A stretch of DNA of 64,000 nucleotides from Buddleja alternifolia (Eukaryota; Streptophyta; Magnoliopsida; Lamiales; Scrophulariaceae). Location: assembly GCA_019426215.1 (NCBI GenBank), contig CM033392.1, positions 36,628,980-36,692,979 on the forward strand, read 5' to 3'. The position numbers and the translations under genes were made by a program. The notes below the pieces were generated by a model. The model ran no database searches. It had not been told where the DNA came from and saw only the letters and a list, made by a program, of their open reading frames with translations. Positions 1 to 10,323 of the stretch are shown here, one piece after another; positions within the stretch are counted from its first letter, which is position 1; every line of letters begins with the position of its first letter.

Positions 1-2820
1 ACACTCGAAGTAGAGGAACCTGCTCCCAAAAAGGTTCAAGCGTCAACGATTGTTTCGGCTATAACAGAGGCATGCTCAGAAAGTCAGACCGTTGCTGAAG
101 ACATTACAAAGCCAAGGCATTTCTTCAAGCTGGACCCACTAAAGACGATTGATCATTCAATCAATTATATGCCCCCAGCGCTCGAAGAAGACTTCATTTT
201 AGCAAGACATAATGAAGAAAGATTCATTAATGTTGAGAATGAGGTAGCCTCGCTAATTGACATCGACAATCAGATCAAGGATGTAGTGTTCAACACTGAG
301 TGGACAGAAATTGAGAGGAAATATTATCTGGCAATACAACTCGGTAAAACTCCTGATCAGATACCGTCTTCCCTTATTCTTCAATAAGACAGACAAGGAG
401 GCATAACTCCTAAGTGTGATGTAGATCTGGCTTACTATCTAGACTATGGGCACAACAAGTCAACCGGTTTCACTCTAAGGGACTACAACATCAGACTGTA
501 TGATCCTCTTCGCCCAGCCTTTCTCAATCCATCTGAAGCCATCTTGAACAGAGAAGGCTACACACACTTTCCTCTCATAGCAAACAGTGAAGAGAACTTG
601 AATTCTGCCAATCCACTTCTCTTGTGGAAGAATAAAGGAATTCATGCCGGTGAGCATCTAGCATCTCTCACAGATGTGATCCAGACTGAAGCTGATGCAT
701 ACTTTGATAACGTCTGGAATGCTAACTATCAGACTGATAGATACCGTTTTGAATCTATCAGAGATATCCACCATGAAGGCGTTAGAGCTATGATTAATGC
801 TGGGACAGATTACTGTATGGCTGAGGTAAATTGGGCTGAAGCATATGTGGGTCATAGATACACTTTCCCGGAGTTAGTTCAAGCTCCCCATTTATTTGGC
901 ATAGGCATGCATGACAAGAAGCGTCAGTTTGCCAAGTATTGCCTTAAGAAGCGTCAACTGAGAGTTGGACCTGTTCTCAAGCTCCCACTAATTCGACATC
1001 AAATTAAGCAGTGTTTGCTTCAAGAGCTTCACAGACTGTCCATTACTCCTCTTCACTTCAACGCTAATACATCAACCAGTGACAGTACTTCAATATCTAG
1101 CTTGAATTTTGCTCCAAGCCACTGCGATGATAACTTCAACATGATGGTGAAGATTATGATTCCCCTATCACTTTTTGACAGAATCTTCACTGCCAATCTC
1201 AGACATTGGAATGGTTCAGTAATCAACCCCTTTCGAGGATATCCCTTGCTCCCGTCTATTCGCAAGGAGGTACTCAATCAGTATGAGTTTGTCCTCTCAT
1301 TGCTGGAAAGAAATCAGGGACTGGTTCAGGCTATATATCCTTATCTGGAAGAGTACTATAATTCGTATGTTCCTGAATCTCAACATCTTCAAAGTCTTCC
1401 AACAGACAGGTTGATTGGATTCTCTAGGAATTACTGCCCAGATGCGATTTTCTCTATCTGCCAAGCGCCGTAAAAACTCTTTCCAAATCATGTGTTGGAT
1501 ATCATTGGTCCAATGTACATCAGGGCCATAGATAGCCCAATTCGCACATTCATTCAAGGGACTTGCATCTCTCGTTCTAGGCTAACTGAACTTCTGGAAG
1601 CTGCTTCCGATTCCTATGCTACTCTCGCCTCTTGGAACTTCCAATTTAATGACTTTCATCAAGAGAAATCGACGCTTGAGGAAGCGCCTCCTAAGATGGA
1701 TAAAGTGTCTGAACTAACCAAAGTTGCAAGTATTCCAGCATCTACTGAAGAACTAGTTCAAGCGTGTCCACCAAGAGTTATTCATGACGCTCCTGAACTC
1801 GTTGATTCTGTTGTTGCGGATACTGCTGAGGATCTTCAAACTGATGTACAAGGTACAATTTTTTATCCTGCATATCAAGCTCCTCTTGACTCACTCAAGC
1901 ATACATCCAGATTCAAGCGACCGGCTCCTCAAGCGATTCCATCGGATGTGGGTCAAGTGTTTGGACCTTTGCTGAAATCTGTCTTAGAGGAGATGAGCAA
2001 TCAAGCTACTCAGAATGAAGAATCCCTCCACTGGATTAAGACAGATCTGGCAAAGATTGAATCTCAAACTATGAACGCTCAGATTGGTCATATGCTAGGT
2101 TCTGCTCAAGCGGCTGTTGATGAATATAGCAGAGAATTTCAAGTTATGAATGATGCTACCAGCGCTAAGCTTCTTGCAATGCAAGAACATTTCGACAAGC
2201 GTCTGGATGATATCACAGCATCAATGTCTCAAATTGCTACGCAAGTTAGCCTACTCACACAATATTTTCTGAAGGCTGATGATGGCAATAAGGGGGAAGA
2301 GAAGAGAAAAGGAAAGAAGAGAAGAGCGTCTGGTTCAAGAGCTCAAGATCCTCCTCCGCTGCCGAAGCATCAACAATTATCTACTCTTTTTGCGTCTAGA
2401 CTCCCATCTTGGATAACAGCTTATGGAGTAAGTGATTCTGCCGGAGCGCCTAGTAGAACGCTAAGAGAACCTCCACTAGAACTATATCCAAATCTACCAA
2501 TACCTTCTAGAGCACGGCTTGAACAGTTTGACATTCCTCTTCAAAGAGCATCTATTTCAGAACCTACAGATCCAAGAATTTTAGCTGAAGAGAAGCAGAT
2601 GACTGACTTCAACCGAACTTTCAGAATTTGCTGAAGGTATATGGGTATTAACCCGACTGAATGGGACAAACACTTTATTGCTTTCAAGAAGAGATAAAAG
2701 GAAAAAAATAAGCTCATAATTGACAAAGATCATGAAGCGATGATGGCTTTGGAAGATAGCCTAACTGAAGCTATTTGAGCTGAAATGCCCAAGCGATACA
2801 TAGTTAGACCAAGTCGTTAA
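1..2820 (+). pseudogene. Env-position ORF of Sirevirus-like element, partial and decayed
   Basis: Frame 1 is open from the window edge to a final TAA at 2818-2820, 939 codons, apart from in-frame stops at 385 (TAA), 1471 (TAA), 2632 (TGA), 2695 (TAA) and 2776 (TGA). Protein character continues across each stop, so this was one long ORF. I see no RT, integrase or RNase H motif. The middle third is a mixed globular sequence. Codons about 660-760 (nt 1980-2280) look like coiled coil, followed by a Lys/Arg-rich patch near nt 2296-2325 that resembles a nuclear localisation signal. I see no clear signal peptide or membrane span. Its place between pol (off window) and the 3' LTR is where Sireviruses carry their env-like gene, but envelope function is not shown by the sequence. 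The true start is outside the window. Confidence 0.65.
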
Positions 2821-3052
2821 GACTTCTTGATTTGCACTATCTATACTCTTGTCTCTTATGAAATTTTTGTTTAGTTGTAAAAGTGCTTGTAATCATTGAC
2901 ATATATAAAATGCAATTTTCAGCTGAAACAACTAGTTGAAGCGTAACTAACATCAACTAACCTTATCTAACCAAATCTAACTTTTATTTTGGCTTTCTAA
3001 ACTCTGGAACTATAAAAGAGTAAGTATTGCCATCATCAGAAAGGTTGATAGT
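2821..3052 (+). other. Untranslated tail before 3' LTR
   Basis: Non-coding AT-rich stretch between the end of the long ORF and the LTR. It is recognisably related to 57371-57628 (shared repeated CTAAC motifs and ACTATAAAAGAG), which ends in a clean polypurine tract. Here the tract just before the LTR is degraded to AGAAAGGTTGATAG. Confidence 0.6.
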
Positions 3053-4570
3053 TGTTAGGAATTTCATGTTAGATGTTTTGATGATGACAAATTAGGATTT
3101 TATGTTAGACCTCAAAATATGTAAGTTTGATTTTAGTAGAAATCATGTATAAGCTTTGAAGCGTTAGATTTGTAATAGGCTTTATAGGCTTCGTTTTGTT
3201 TTTATTCTAGATTGTTAGGCTAAGTAGTCTTAGGTTGAGCCTCTAATGAATTCTGAGTGAGCTTATCAGTAGTAAAGTTTGAAGACTCAAGCGCCTGAAG
3301 TCTGAAAGAAGATGAAGTTACCAAGTGTCCAAATGACCAGCTATATCAAGCGTCACCTTATAGGACAGAAGTAATTCAAGGATGGATAGGCGCCTATCAA
3401 TGATGGATTTCACCTGAATTTATTTCGAAGTCCAGAAGGAGTTTAATGCAAATATTCTCAGTACATTAAGTGCCAATGGACATTTAATTCAAATGCATTA
3501 AATGCTGATAAGAGCATTAAATGTGATAAGCACTTTCAGACGTACGGAGAAGCCACCCTATTGGACTGTCAACTATTCACAGACTGCAGCACCAACTTTT
3601 GTGCAGCAGATTTTCAGGAAAAAGGACAAAAGTAGTTTGCTCGCAGAAGTGAGAGACACTCGTCTGTGCATGTGTCAAACGGACACTTTTTCCAAGAATG
3701 CCTATAAATAGGACTTCAACAACTAGCCAAAAATAACGATCCGCTCCAAGCCAAATTGTTGTTGCATTGAAGTCTCATTCCTTAAAATCTCAGAAAAGCC
3801 AGAATATTCAAGCAAACATTCTACTTGCTTTTCTTCAATTCCTGAGACAGTCAACCAAATATCTCAAACATTCTTTTTGGAGATACCTACACTACTATTG
3901 AGATATTCCCAATTGATTGAACTTTATCAAAATCAAACAAATCGTTTAGAAAAACCTCATCCAAGCCTTGCGATCTGTGTGAAGTCGAAGTTGGATACTT
4001 GCATTATTTCCGGGTCAAAGAAGCAAGGTGATAGAAGTGATTTGGAGCAGAAATCTGTGTGATCAAGGAGCTCAAGTCATCAACATCCATCTCTCCCTAA
4101 TTTGTATAAGTTTCTGTGTGATTCTTTGAGAACCATCTTAGTGGATTGTCTCCAAGTGTTCAAGGAAAAGAAGGACGTAGATGGGATTACACCACCCAAC
4201 AAACCTTACAAATATCGTGTTTTTTACTTTACAGTCATTTTTTATATTATTATATCATTGTATAAATCTGTTAAGTAAAACTCAAGTGAACTCTAAGCAA
4301 CTAAGGAGCCGTTTGTGACGCTAAAGCTTTTAAACAAGAAGACTACAAAGAAGTAAACGCTTAAACCTATTTGGTTGAAGTATTCAAATCTTGAAGTCTA
4401 AGTTAACTTTATAAAACAGTCTTCATTAGACGTTCAGATCAAGCGCCTACTTCTCAAGCGTCCAACGAATTTTTATACAAAATTTTTGAAGTCGAAAAAG
4501 ACTTCAGAGTCTATTCAACCTACCCCCCCCCCCTCTTTAAGACCCTTTCGTATGCCACTTGGGACCAACA
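3053..4570 (+). repeat. Sirevirus-like 3' LTR (complete)
   Basis: Starts TGTTAGGAATTTCATG and ends GGGACCAACA, 1518 bp. It has a clear TATA box (TATAAATA) at 3703-3710. It matches the LTR copies at 49012-49617, 56592-57370 and 57629-59121 with moderate divergence, so it belongs to a related but distinct subfamily. Its last 250 bases are rich in AAGCG-type motifs, as is the end of the 57629 LTR. Confidence 0.85.
3703..3710 (+). promoter_or_regulatory. LTR TATA box
   Basis: TATAAATA about 650 bp into the 3' LTR, at the position expected for a pol II promoter. The related LTR at 57629 lacks this segment. Confidence 0.6.
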
Positions 4571-6334
4571 ATAGTCATATTGAGAGAGATAACAAGAAAC
4601 AACTGCATAAAAAGTAAAAAGATTTATTAGACTTTTAATGTAATTGTTGTTCCAAGTTTAAATTAAGGAATTTTAAAATAAACTTGGCTCCCACTACATT
4701 TTTTGAAAATCCACACTCCCACTGTGAAATCCGGAAGTCATCGTTGGAAGGCTTCGTAGTGGTGATTGAGTTCTTTAACTAGATTATTAGGTTGCAACCT
4801 TTTGCTAGTATTTGGCCTAATCAATTTATTAGTGATGTCCAACATCAACCCATCAAATGGATGATTCAATCTCTTTGTCCATTATTCATCAAATCTCAAC
4901 CTTTTAACGATCATATTGATTTATGAATAATCTAAGTTCAACCCACTGACTATCTATTAGTCTAACAATTGAATTTCACCTTGCAACCTTTTGCTGGTGT
5001 TGGGGTTGAAATTTGTTTTCGGCCAATGGCATTTCATGCACTTAGGAAAAATATAAAGTATATTTCAATATATAATTCTCCCATTGCTTAGGGACGAAAT
5101 TATATATTAAATATCTTTTTAATTTCTCCTAAGTTCAATGCAGGACAGGATACCTAGTACTCTTTACTAATTTATATTTTTCAAGTGGGAGAATTTAAAT
5201 TATTTATTAGGTCTCACTTTGCACATTAACCCATTTCATATCATGCATATAAACATGGATTAAAATAAATAATTAGCAATTCTAGAAAGCTAACAACACA
5301 TGATTCATGGACTATATTTCCTAGATTAAAACAAGCTAATGTTTCAATCATAAAATTAAAAAGAAACTATACTAAAGCTTCCAAATCTCCTTCTTGAATC
5401 TCCTCGGCTCGACTTGAATTTCTCCTTTGGGCCTATTCTATTTCTAACTATTACATTTCAATATTTTTCACCTATACAAAATATATCTAGAAAGAAAATA
5501 AAAATAGGCTCAAAATGGCCTCTACAACCCATCAAAAAGAAATACAATTTATAATACGAGCCTAAGTTCATGAATCATGTCTCCCATCACATAACATGTC
5601 AAACATGATATTATTCACATAGCACACGAAAAACATATATGCTAATTTCTAATTAAATTCTAAATTTAATTATTGTTTTTCATATTCTTGAGAAAACTGA
5701 TTTATTTAAGTCTATTTGAAAATTCAATTTTGGTGAACTCCAATTAATTTTCTAATAAAATCTAATTTTAATAAAAAATTAAATCCTAAGTTCATTAAAA
5801 TAATTTCACAATAGAAGAAATCTAATTTAATTCAAAGTCTAACTTTAATTAACATTAGATTAGATGGAAATGAAATTAACCTTATTAAATAATTAATATT
5901 ATCTATTTGGCATTAAAATTTAATTTTAACCAGAACAAAATAATTATTATTATTTAATAAATGGCCCGGGTCGACCCATCGGTGGCCCGGGTCAGGTTGC
6001 AAAACCCGTGTGTTAAAAAACACACGGGTTGGACTGGCTGCCGTGTAATTGGGCTTGCGGGGGCGAGCCCAAATTACAGTTGGGCAGCTCGTTGCGCGAG
6101 CCCATCACCCAACCGTGGGTCGAAACTGTAATTTGCAATTTTTAAATCCAACACATCAAAATTACATTAAATCCAATTTTTATTAATTTCTAACGAACGA
6201 AAATAAATAAATTTTTCAAGAACACAAATAACGAGAAATCCACATATCTAATCATGCATCGATAAAAAACTGTAAAAACATGCATCTTCATCACATAATT
6301 ACACAAAATTTACATACGCCGAACCCTGGGATTT
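4571..6334 (-). other. Non-coding leader of the copia-type element
   Basis: AT-rich stretch with no supportable ORF. It contains two copies of a TTGCAACCTTTTGCT motif (near 4792 and 4982) and a GC-rich island at 5965-6125 with short inverted repeats around CCCGTGTG/CACACGGG and GGGCTTG/CGAGCCC. It may be packaging or leader structure; function not determined. Confidence 0.45.
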
Positions 6335-6347
6335 GGCTCTAATACCA
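6335..6347 (-). other. Primer-binding site
   Basis: On the minus strand it reads TGGTATTAGAGCC, one mismatch from the initiator-Met site TGGTATCAGAGCC, one base from the LTR end at 6349. It fixes the element's orientation as minus. Confidence 0.8.
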
Positions 6348-6348
6348 C

Positions 6349-7980
6349 TGTTGGGGAAAATTAACCAAACGCAACGAAAAATGGAATTAATTTATTTTTT
6401 TTGGATTTTCCCTTCACAGGGTCAATCTCAGGGTTTAATCACGCGTATGTATGATAGGGTTTAATAATTATTACCCATTGTCGCGAAGTGGTTGACAAAT
6501 CCTATGGATTTGAATTCTTCAATTCTTCTCGAAATTTCTCCGGCTGAATTAATGTTGATCCAAGCAGTCCAATTGTTCTGCCTCTAAATCGTCTCGCCGG
6601 AAAATACTTGATGAAATTTTCTTCCTCCTTCTAGGGTGATGAAACCGACGGCTAGTATGAGAGATGGAGAGGAATTCTATTTCTTGTGGTGTTGTGTAAT
6701 GCAACTTATGACCTAGCTAGGCTTATAACTAATGTGGTATTTATATCACTTAAGTTATTATTTTGGGCTTAAACAAGGCCCATAATTCTCGCCTAGTAGC
6801 CGCCCCTTTAGAGCCTTGGTGTGTTACTTGGTGTATTATCTTAGGCCTCGTTTAATCTAGTATTTAATTAACTAACTTAATCCAATTGAAGAATAGATAA
6901 TCCAATTAATTAATTTTATTTCTCCAAGAAATATTATATTAATTAAATCATAAATAAATTAACTTATTTCTTCAAATAATTAATTTTATTTATTTAATTT
7001 TTAGTATCCATAACTTAAAATATTACCACAAGGAATATTCCACTTTTCATCAATTTCTACTTTTTAAGCGTGACTCTTTAGGTTCATCTATATTTGGCAA
7101 TGGGAGGATTCCATTGAATATGGGACCCACCTAGCTAGTCAAGTGGTCCATATTTTAACCCAAATAATACAAAATGATTAGATCATTTATACCTTTCCAT
7201 TTGTGAATACAAACTCTTCGTTTCCTTATCACAGTTAAGTGAGAGTCATGGTTTTAGTCAAACTCACTAACGTAACACTATGTTATATTTATAATAAGTT
7301 TAGATCAATGAGTGCTTTGACCAAAGACTTTGAGATCTAACTTACTTATAAATGCATAGGATAATTCCTCGTCCACTTACGAGGGAACGAATCATTTCTT
7401 AGATATCAGTTAAGAGTACTACTTGCCCATTAGGTTGCAATTCGAGGTTGACCCCACCAATGGGTGAATAGGACCTAACTAGTCTAATGACGACCCTAAC
7501 GTCACAAATATGTCTTCAACTCGATTTCTCAAGTCTAAATTTCAGACACATCTATTACAGCTTAATCAATTTTGTCATTGACTGTCAAAGAGTGAAAACC
7601 AATATGACAGAATCGATGCGAGTCATGTCTGAGTGCCACTATGTCCATCAGTGCACCTATGATATGAGTTCTTCACTACTTGCTAGTGATTGACGGACAC
7701 CTTTCTCGTCAAAACTCACATCATACAAGTCTTCATGATTTCCAATGCCCAATTGAAAATCTTTGACTTGCAGACTATTTTAGTACACAAGTATTAGACT
7801 CCTCTAGTTCCTTAGAGAGTTAACTCTTGTGTATATGGACTTATAGATGATTGCAATATATAAATGCCAATATGAACAAATAAAATGCCTTTTATTGATT
7901 GATTTAATGAACAATTACAATTTGACAATGTCCTATCATTTATTAATCCTCTAGTGGCATTTGAAGACATTGACCTAACA
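6349..7980 (-). repeat. Copia-type 5' LTR
   Basis: On the minus strand it starts TGTTAGGTCAATG and ends in CCCCAACA, 1632 bp. It shares many blocks with 49618-53048 (for example around 7440-7470 versus 52490-52530, and GGGAGGATTCCA). The flank right of 7980 is GTTAC; the partner duplication is lost. Confidence 0.75.
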
Positions 7981-8098
7981 GTTACCTCATATAGGCGGGT
8001 GAGATTTGACGCCATGGACTAGTCACATATGGCATATTTACCCGTGAATCATTTGTTGGGCCTTTTTGGGATTCAATTAAGTCTTTACTTCTTTCTCC

Positions 8099-8282
8099 GA
8101 GGCTTCATGAGCTCTTGCGGGGTGTACCCCATGACTTCATGAGAACTAGGTCAATTACTTAATTTTTTTGTTGTATCCCGTAGTTTCATGAGCACTAGCG
8201 GGGTGTTTTGTACCCCGTGGCTTCATGAGTGCTAGCGGGGTGTTTTGTACCCCTTGGCTTCATGAGCGCTAGGGGGGTGTTT
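8099..8282. repeat. Minisatellite, about 40-bp units
   Basis: Around four imperfect units built on GGCTTCATGAG, GCTAGCGGGGTG and TTTTGTACCCC. They lie in the non-coding part of the gypsy element. Confidence 0.7.
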
Positions 8283-8364
8283 AGTTGTTTTTATGTGGCT
8301 TTAGTAGGATTTTATGAGTGCCAGTAGTCCTAGCCTCATGGGCGTTTTGCTATACTTGAGCGTC

Positions 8365-8582
8365 ACTTGCTAGCATTTTGCTAGCTAGTTACTTACTAGC
8401 ATTTTGAAAACACTAGCATCTTGCTAGCTAGCTCGTCTTTTGCTAGTTAGTTACTCACTAGCGTTTTGCTAGCTAGTTACTCAACACCTCCTAGCGTTTT
8501 ACTAGCTAGTTACTCAACACCTGCTAGCGTTTTGCTAGTTAGTTACTCACTAGCATTTTGCTAGCTAGTTACCCAACACCTC
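8365..8582. repeat. Minisatellite built on GCTAGCTAG palindromes
   Basis: Six or seven imperfect units of roughly 30-40 bp around TTTTGCTAGCTAGTTACT and CAACACCT. A second short block of the same unit lies at 9276-9345. The CTAG-rich core is self-complementary. Confidence 0.7.
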
Positions 8583-10323
8583 CTTGCCCCTACTTCTTAA
8601 TATGTTTACTAAGATATCTAGGAGTATGTTTGTAAGGGGTGTTTTACCATATCTCATCATTTTTTGCATTATTTAATGATTGTTTCCTCTTTACCATAGA
8701 AGTAAACGCCTTTTAGATGATACCCAATGTGGGTGTAATTGTTTCTGGTGTAGATCCACCAACTTGGGGGTATTTTATATCAAGTTTTGTATCCCACTAC
8801 ATGTAGTTAAGATAAAGGTGGGCGTTAGGCCTTACAAATACGGCGACCCCCAGAGATGTTGCTGCCTCGCAGCGTGTGTGAGGCTTTGTGCCAGGCATGT
8901 TTCCTCGAGGTACCTTCTTTCAAGGCGCTACCCTGGGGCTTATTACCTCTGGGGTCTTTTACTGGGGTGACTTGTGGATTTCTTCGTTTAGTATTTTCAC
9001 ATAGTGATATTTGTTCTTTGCACTGAGTTGTTATTCTCCTTAGCCTTTATGATTTTTTTAGTTATTTGTGCTTGGTAAGACTATTTTTGCTTATATGACT
9101 ATGAACTAGTTGAATGTTAGCGGCATTCTTGTTTTTGACTTAGCATATAACACATTTGTGAGCTACTCATTGGGCCTTCATAGGCTTTGAGTAAGTCTTT
9201 TATTTTTCTAACCCCGTTGCCTCATGAGCTTTGGCAGGTTGCCAATAGTGGCATTACTTTCTAGCACTGTTATGAAAACACTAGAATTTTGCTAGCTAGC
9301 TAGTTACTCTCTAGCGTTTTGCTAGCTAGTTACTTAACACCTCCTTGTCCCCCACTCCTTAATGTACTTACCAAGTGTATGACATTTACCCCCCAGTCCT
9401 TAATGTACTTACTAAGAGTATGCCATTTAGGAGTAGGTTCGTATGGGGTGATTTTTTATATCTAGCCAATTTTTATATAGAATTTCTACGTTGTAGGTTT
9501 AGTAAGTCAATGACTAACTTAGTCGTAATGCCCTCAACTCCTTAAGAGTTTTCTAGGTAGGTAAAACTTTTGGGAGCAAGGTCTTTATAACATTTTATAT
9601 GGAGGCTAGATTACCCATGTGTGTTATTATTTATGGCGTGAAGTGAATCATCACCTTAGTCGTATTTGTATAATCATGATCCAGAGTCTATGTTGGAGGG
9701 GGAGTTGTTGTAAAAGCCTCATTCACTCTCAGTTCTACTGGAAGGATTATAAGGTGGACTAGTCTCAACTGAGTCTTTGTTAGCTTGGGGGACTTTTGTC
9801 GTTTCACCTATATCGACCTCTGAAGGGGCCTTATATTGAGTGAGTGGCTTCAGTCGGAATCATTGGTCCCGAGGAGCCCATATGAGCGTTGTTAAATCAT
9901 TCCTCATTCGTTGTCTTATAGACTTGTATAAAATTACATGCATGTTGACGAATAAGTCTAACATACACGGAAGCATAAAGAGAAGCGTGCTCTAAGACAC
10001 TTAGCAAGAATATATCAAAAAATTCGAAGTATCCGAGATTCAATGCAAAAACTTAACGGGTGCACAAAGGCACCTCAAAACTTAAAAAGGGTAGGTTGTG
10101 CTGCACCCCTACTTAACGATTGGCTCATGGCCAAATCAAGATTGTTCGATGGAAATAGAAGTGAAAAAATACGAGTCGTCCTCTTGGCGAAGGTGCCGGG
10201 CTACTGCTGATGCTTTATTAGGCATAGTACCTTTTCAAGCCGGGGTTATCCCCAATGAGTGGTCCTCTTGGCGAGGGGTGCTGGGTTGCTGAGGTGAACC
10301 GCGCCTTTTTGGAGTAACTCATC
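8583..10323. other. Non-coding part of the gypsy element
   Basis: No supportable ORF. It contains a second block of the CTAG minisatellite (9276-9345) and a paired motif, CCTCTTGGCGA followed by a CTGCTG-like string, near 10180 and 10263. The open frame at 8680-8970 has no coding character and is treated as chance. Confidence 0.5.

Larger units (their letters stand above)
1..4570 (+). mobile_element. Sirevirus-like Ty1/copia element, 3' end
   Basis: The 3' part of an LTR retrotransposon whose 5' part lies left of the window. It holds a long decayed reading frame (1-2820), an untranslated tail (2821-3052) and a complete 3' LTR (3053-4570). Its LTR resembles those at 49012, 56592 and 57629, and the last of these is followed by an initiator-Met primer site and a Sirevirus-style gag-pol. 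The five bases after the LTR (4571-4575, ATAGT) should be one copy of the target duplication; its partner is outside. Assignment to the Sirevirus group rests on LTR similarity and on an extra ORF between pol and the 3' LTR, which is typical of that group. Confidence 0.8.
4571..7980 (-). mobile_element. Copia-type element, 5' LTR plus leader only
   Basis: Minus-strand element with its LTR at 6349-7980, a primer site at 6335-6347 and a non-coding leader running left to 4571, where the Sirevirus-like LTR abuts. No gag or pol reading frame is visible in the leader. The LTR is related to the one at 49618-53048, which belongs to an element with copia pol remnants, so I place this one in copia by relationship. 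It is either truncated by the Sirevirus insertion or a non-autonomous (LARD-like) element; the window does not decide. Confidence 0.6.

Noticed and set aside
8680..8970. 96-codon plus-strand open frame with many Cys
   Set aside because: No similarity or domain pattern I recognise, lies in repeat-rich gypsy non-coding DNA, and the Cys come from TGT-rich sequence.
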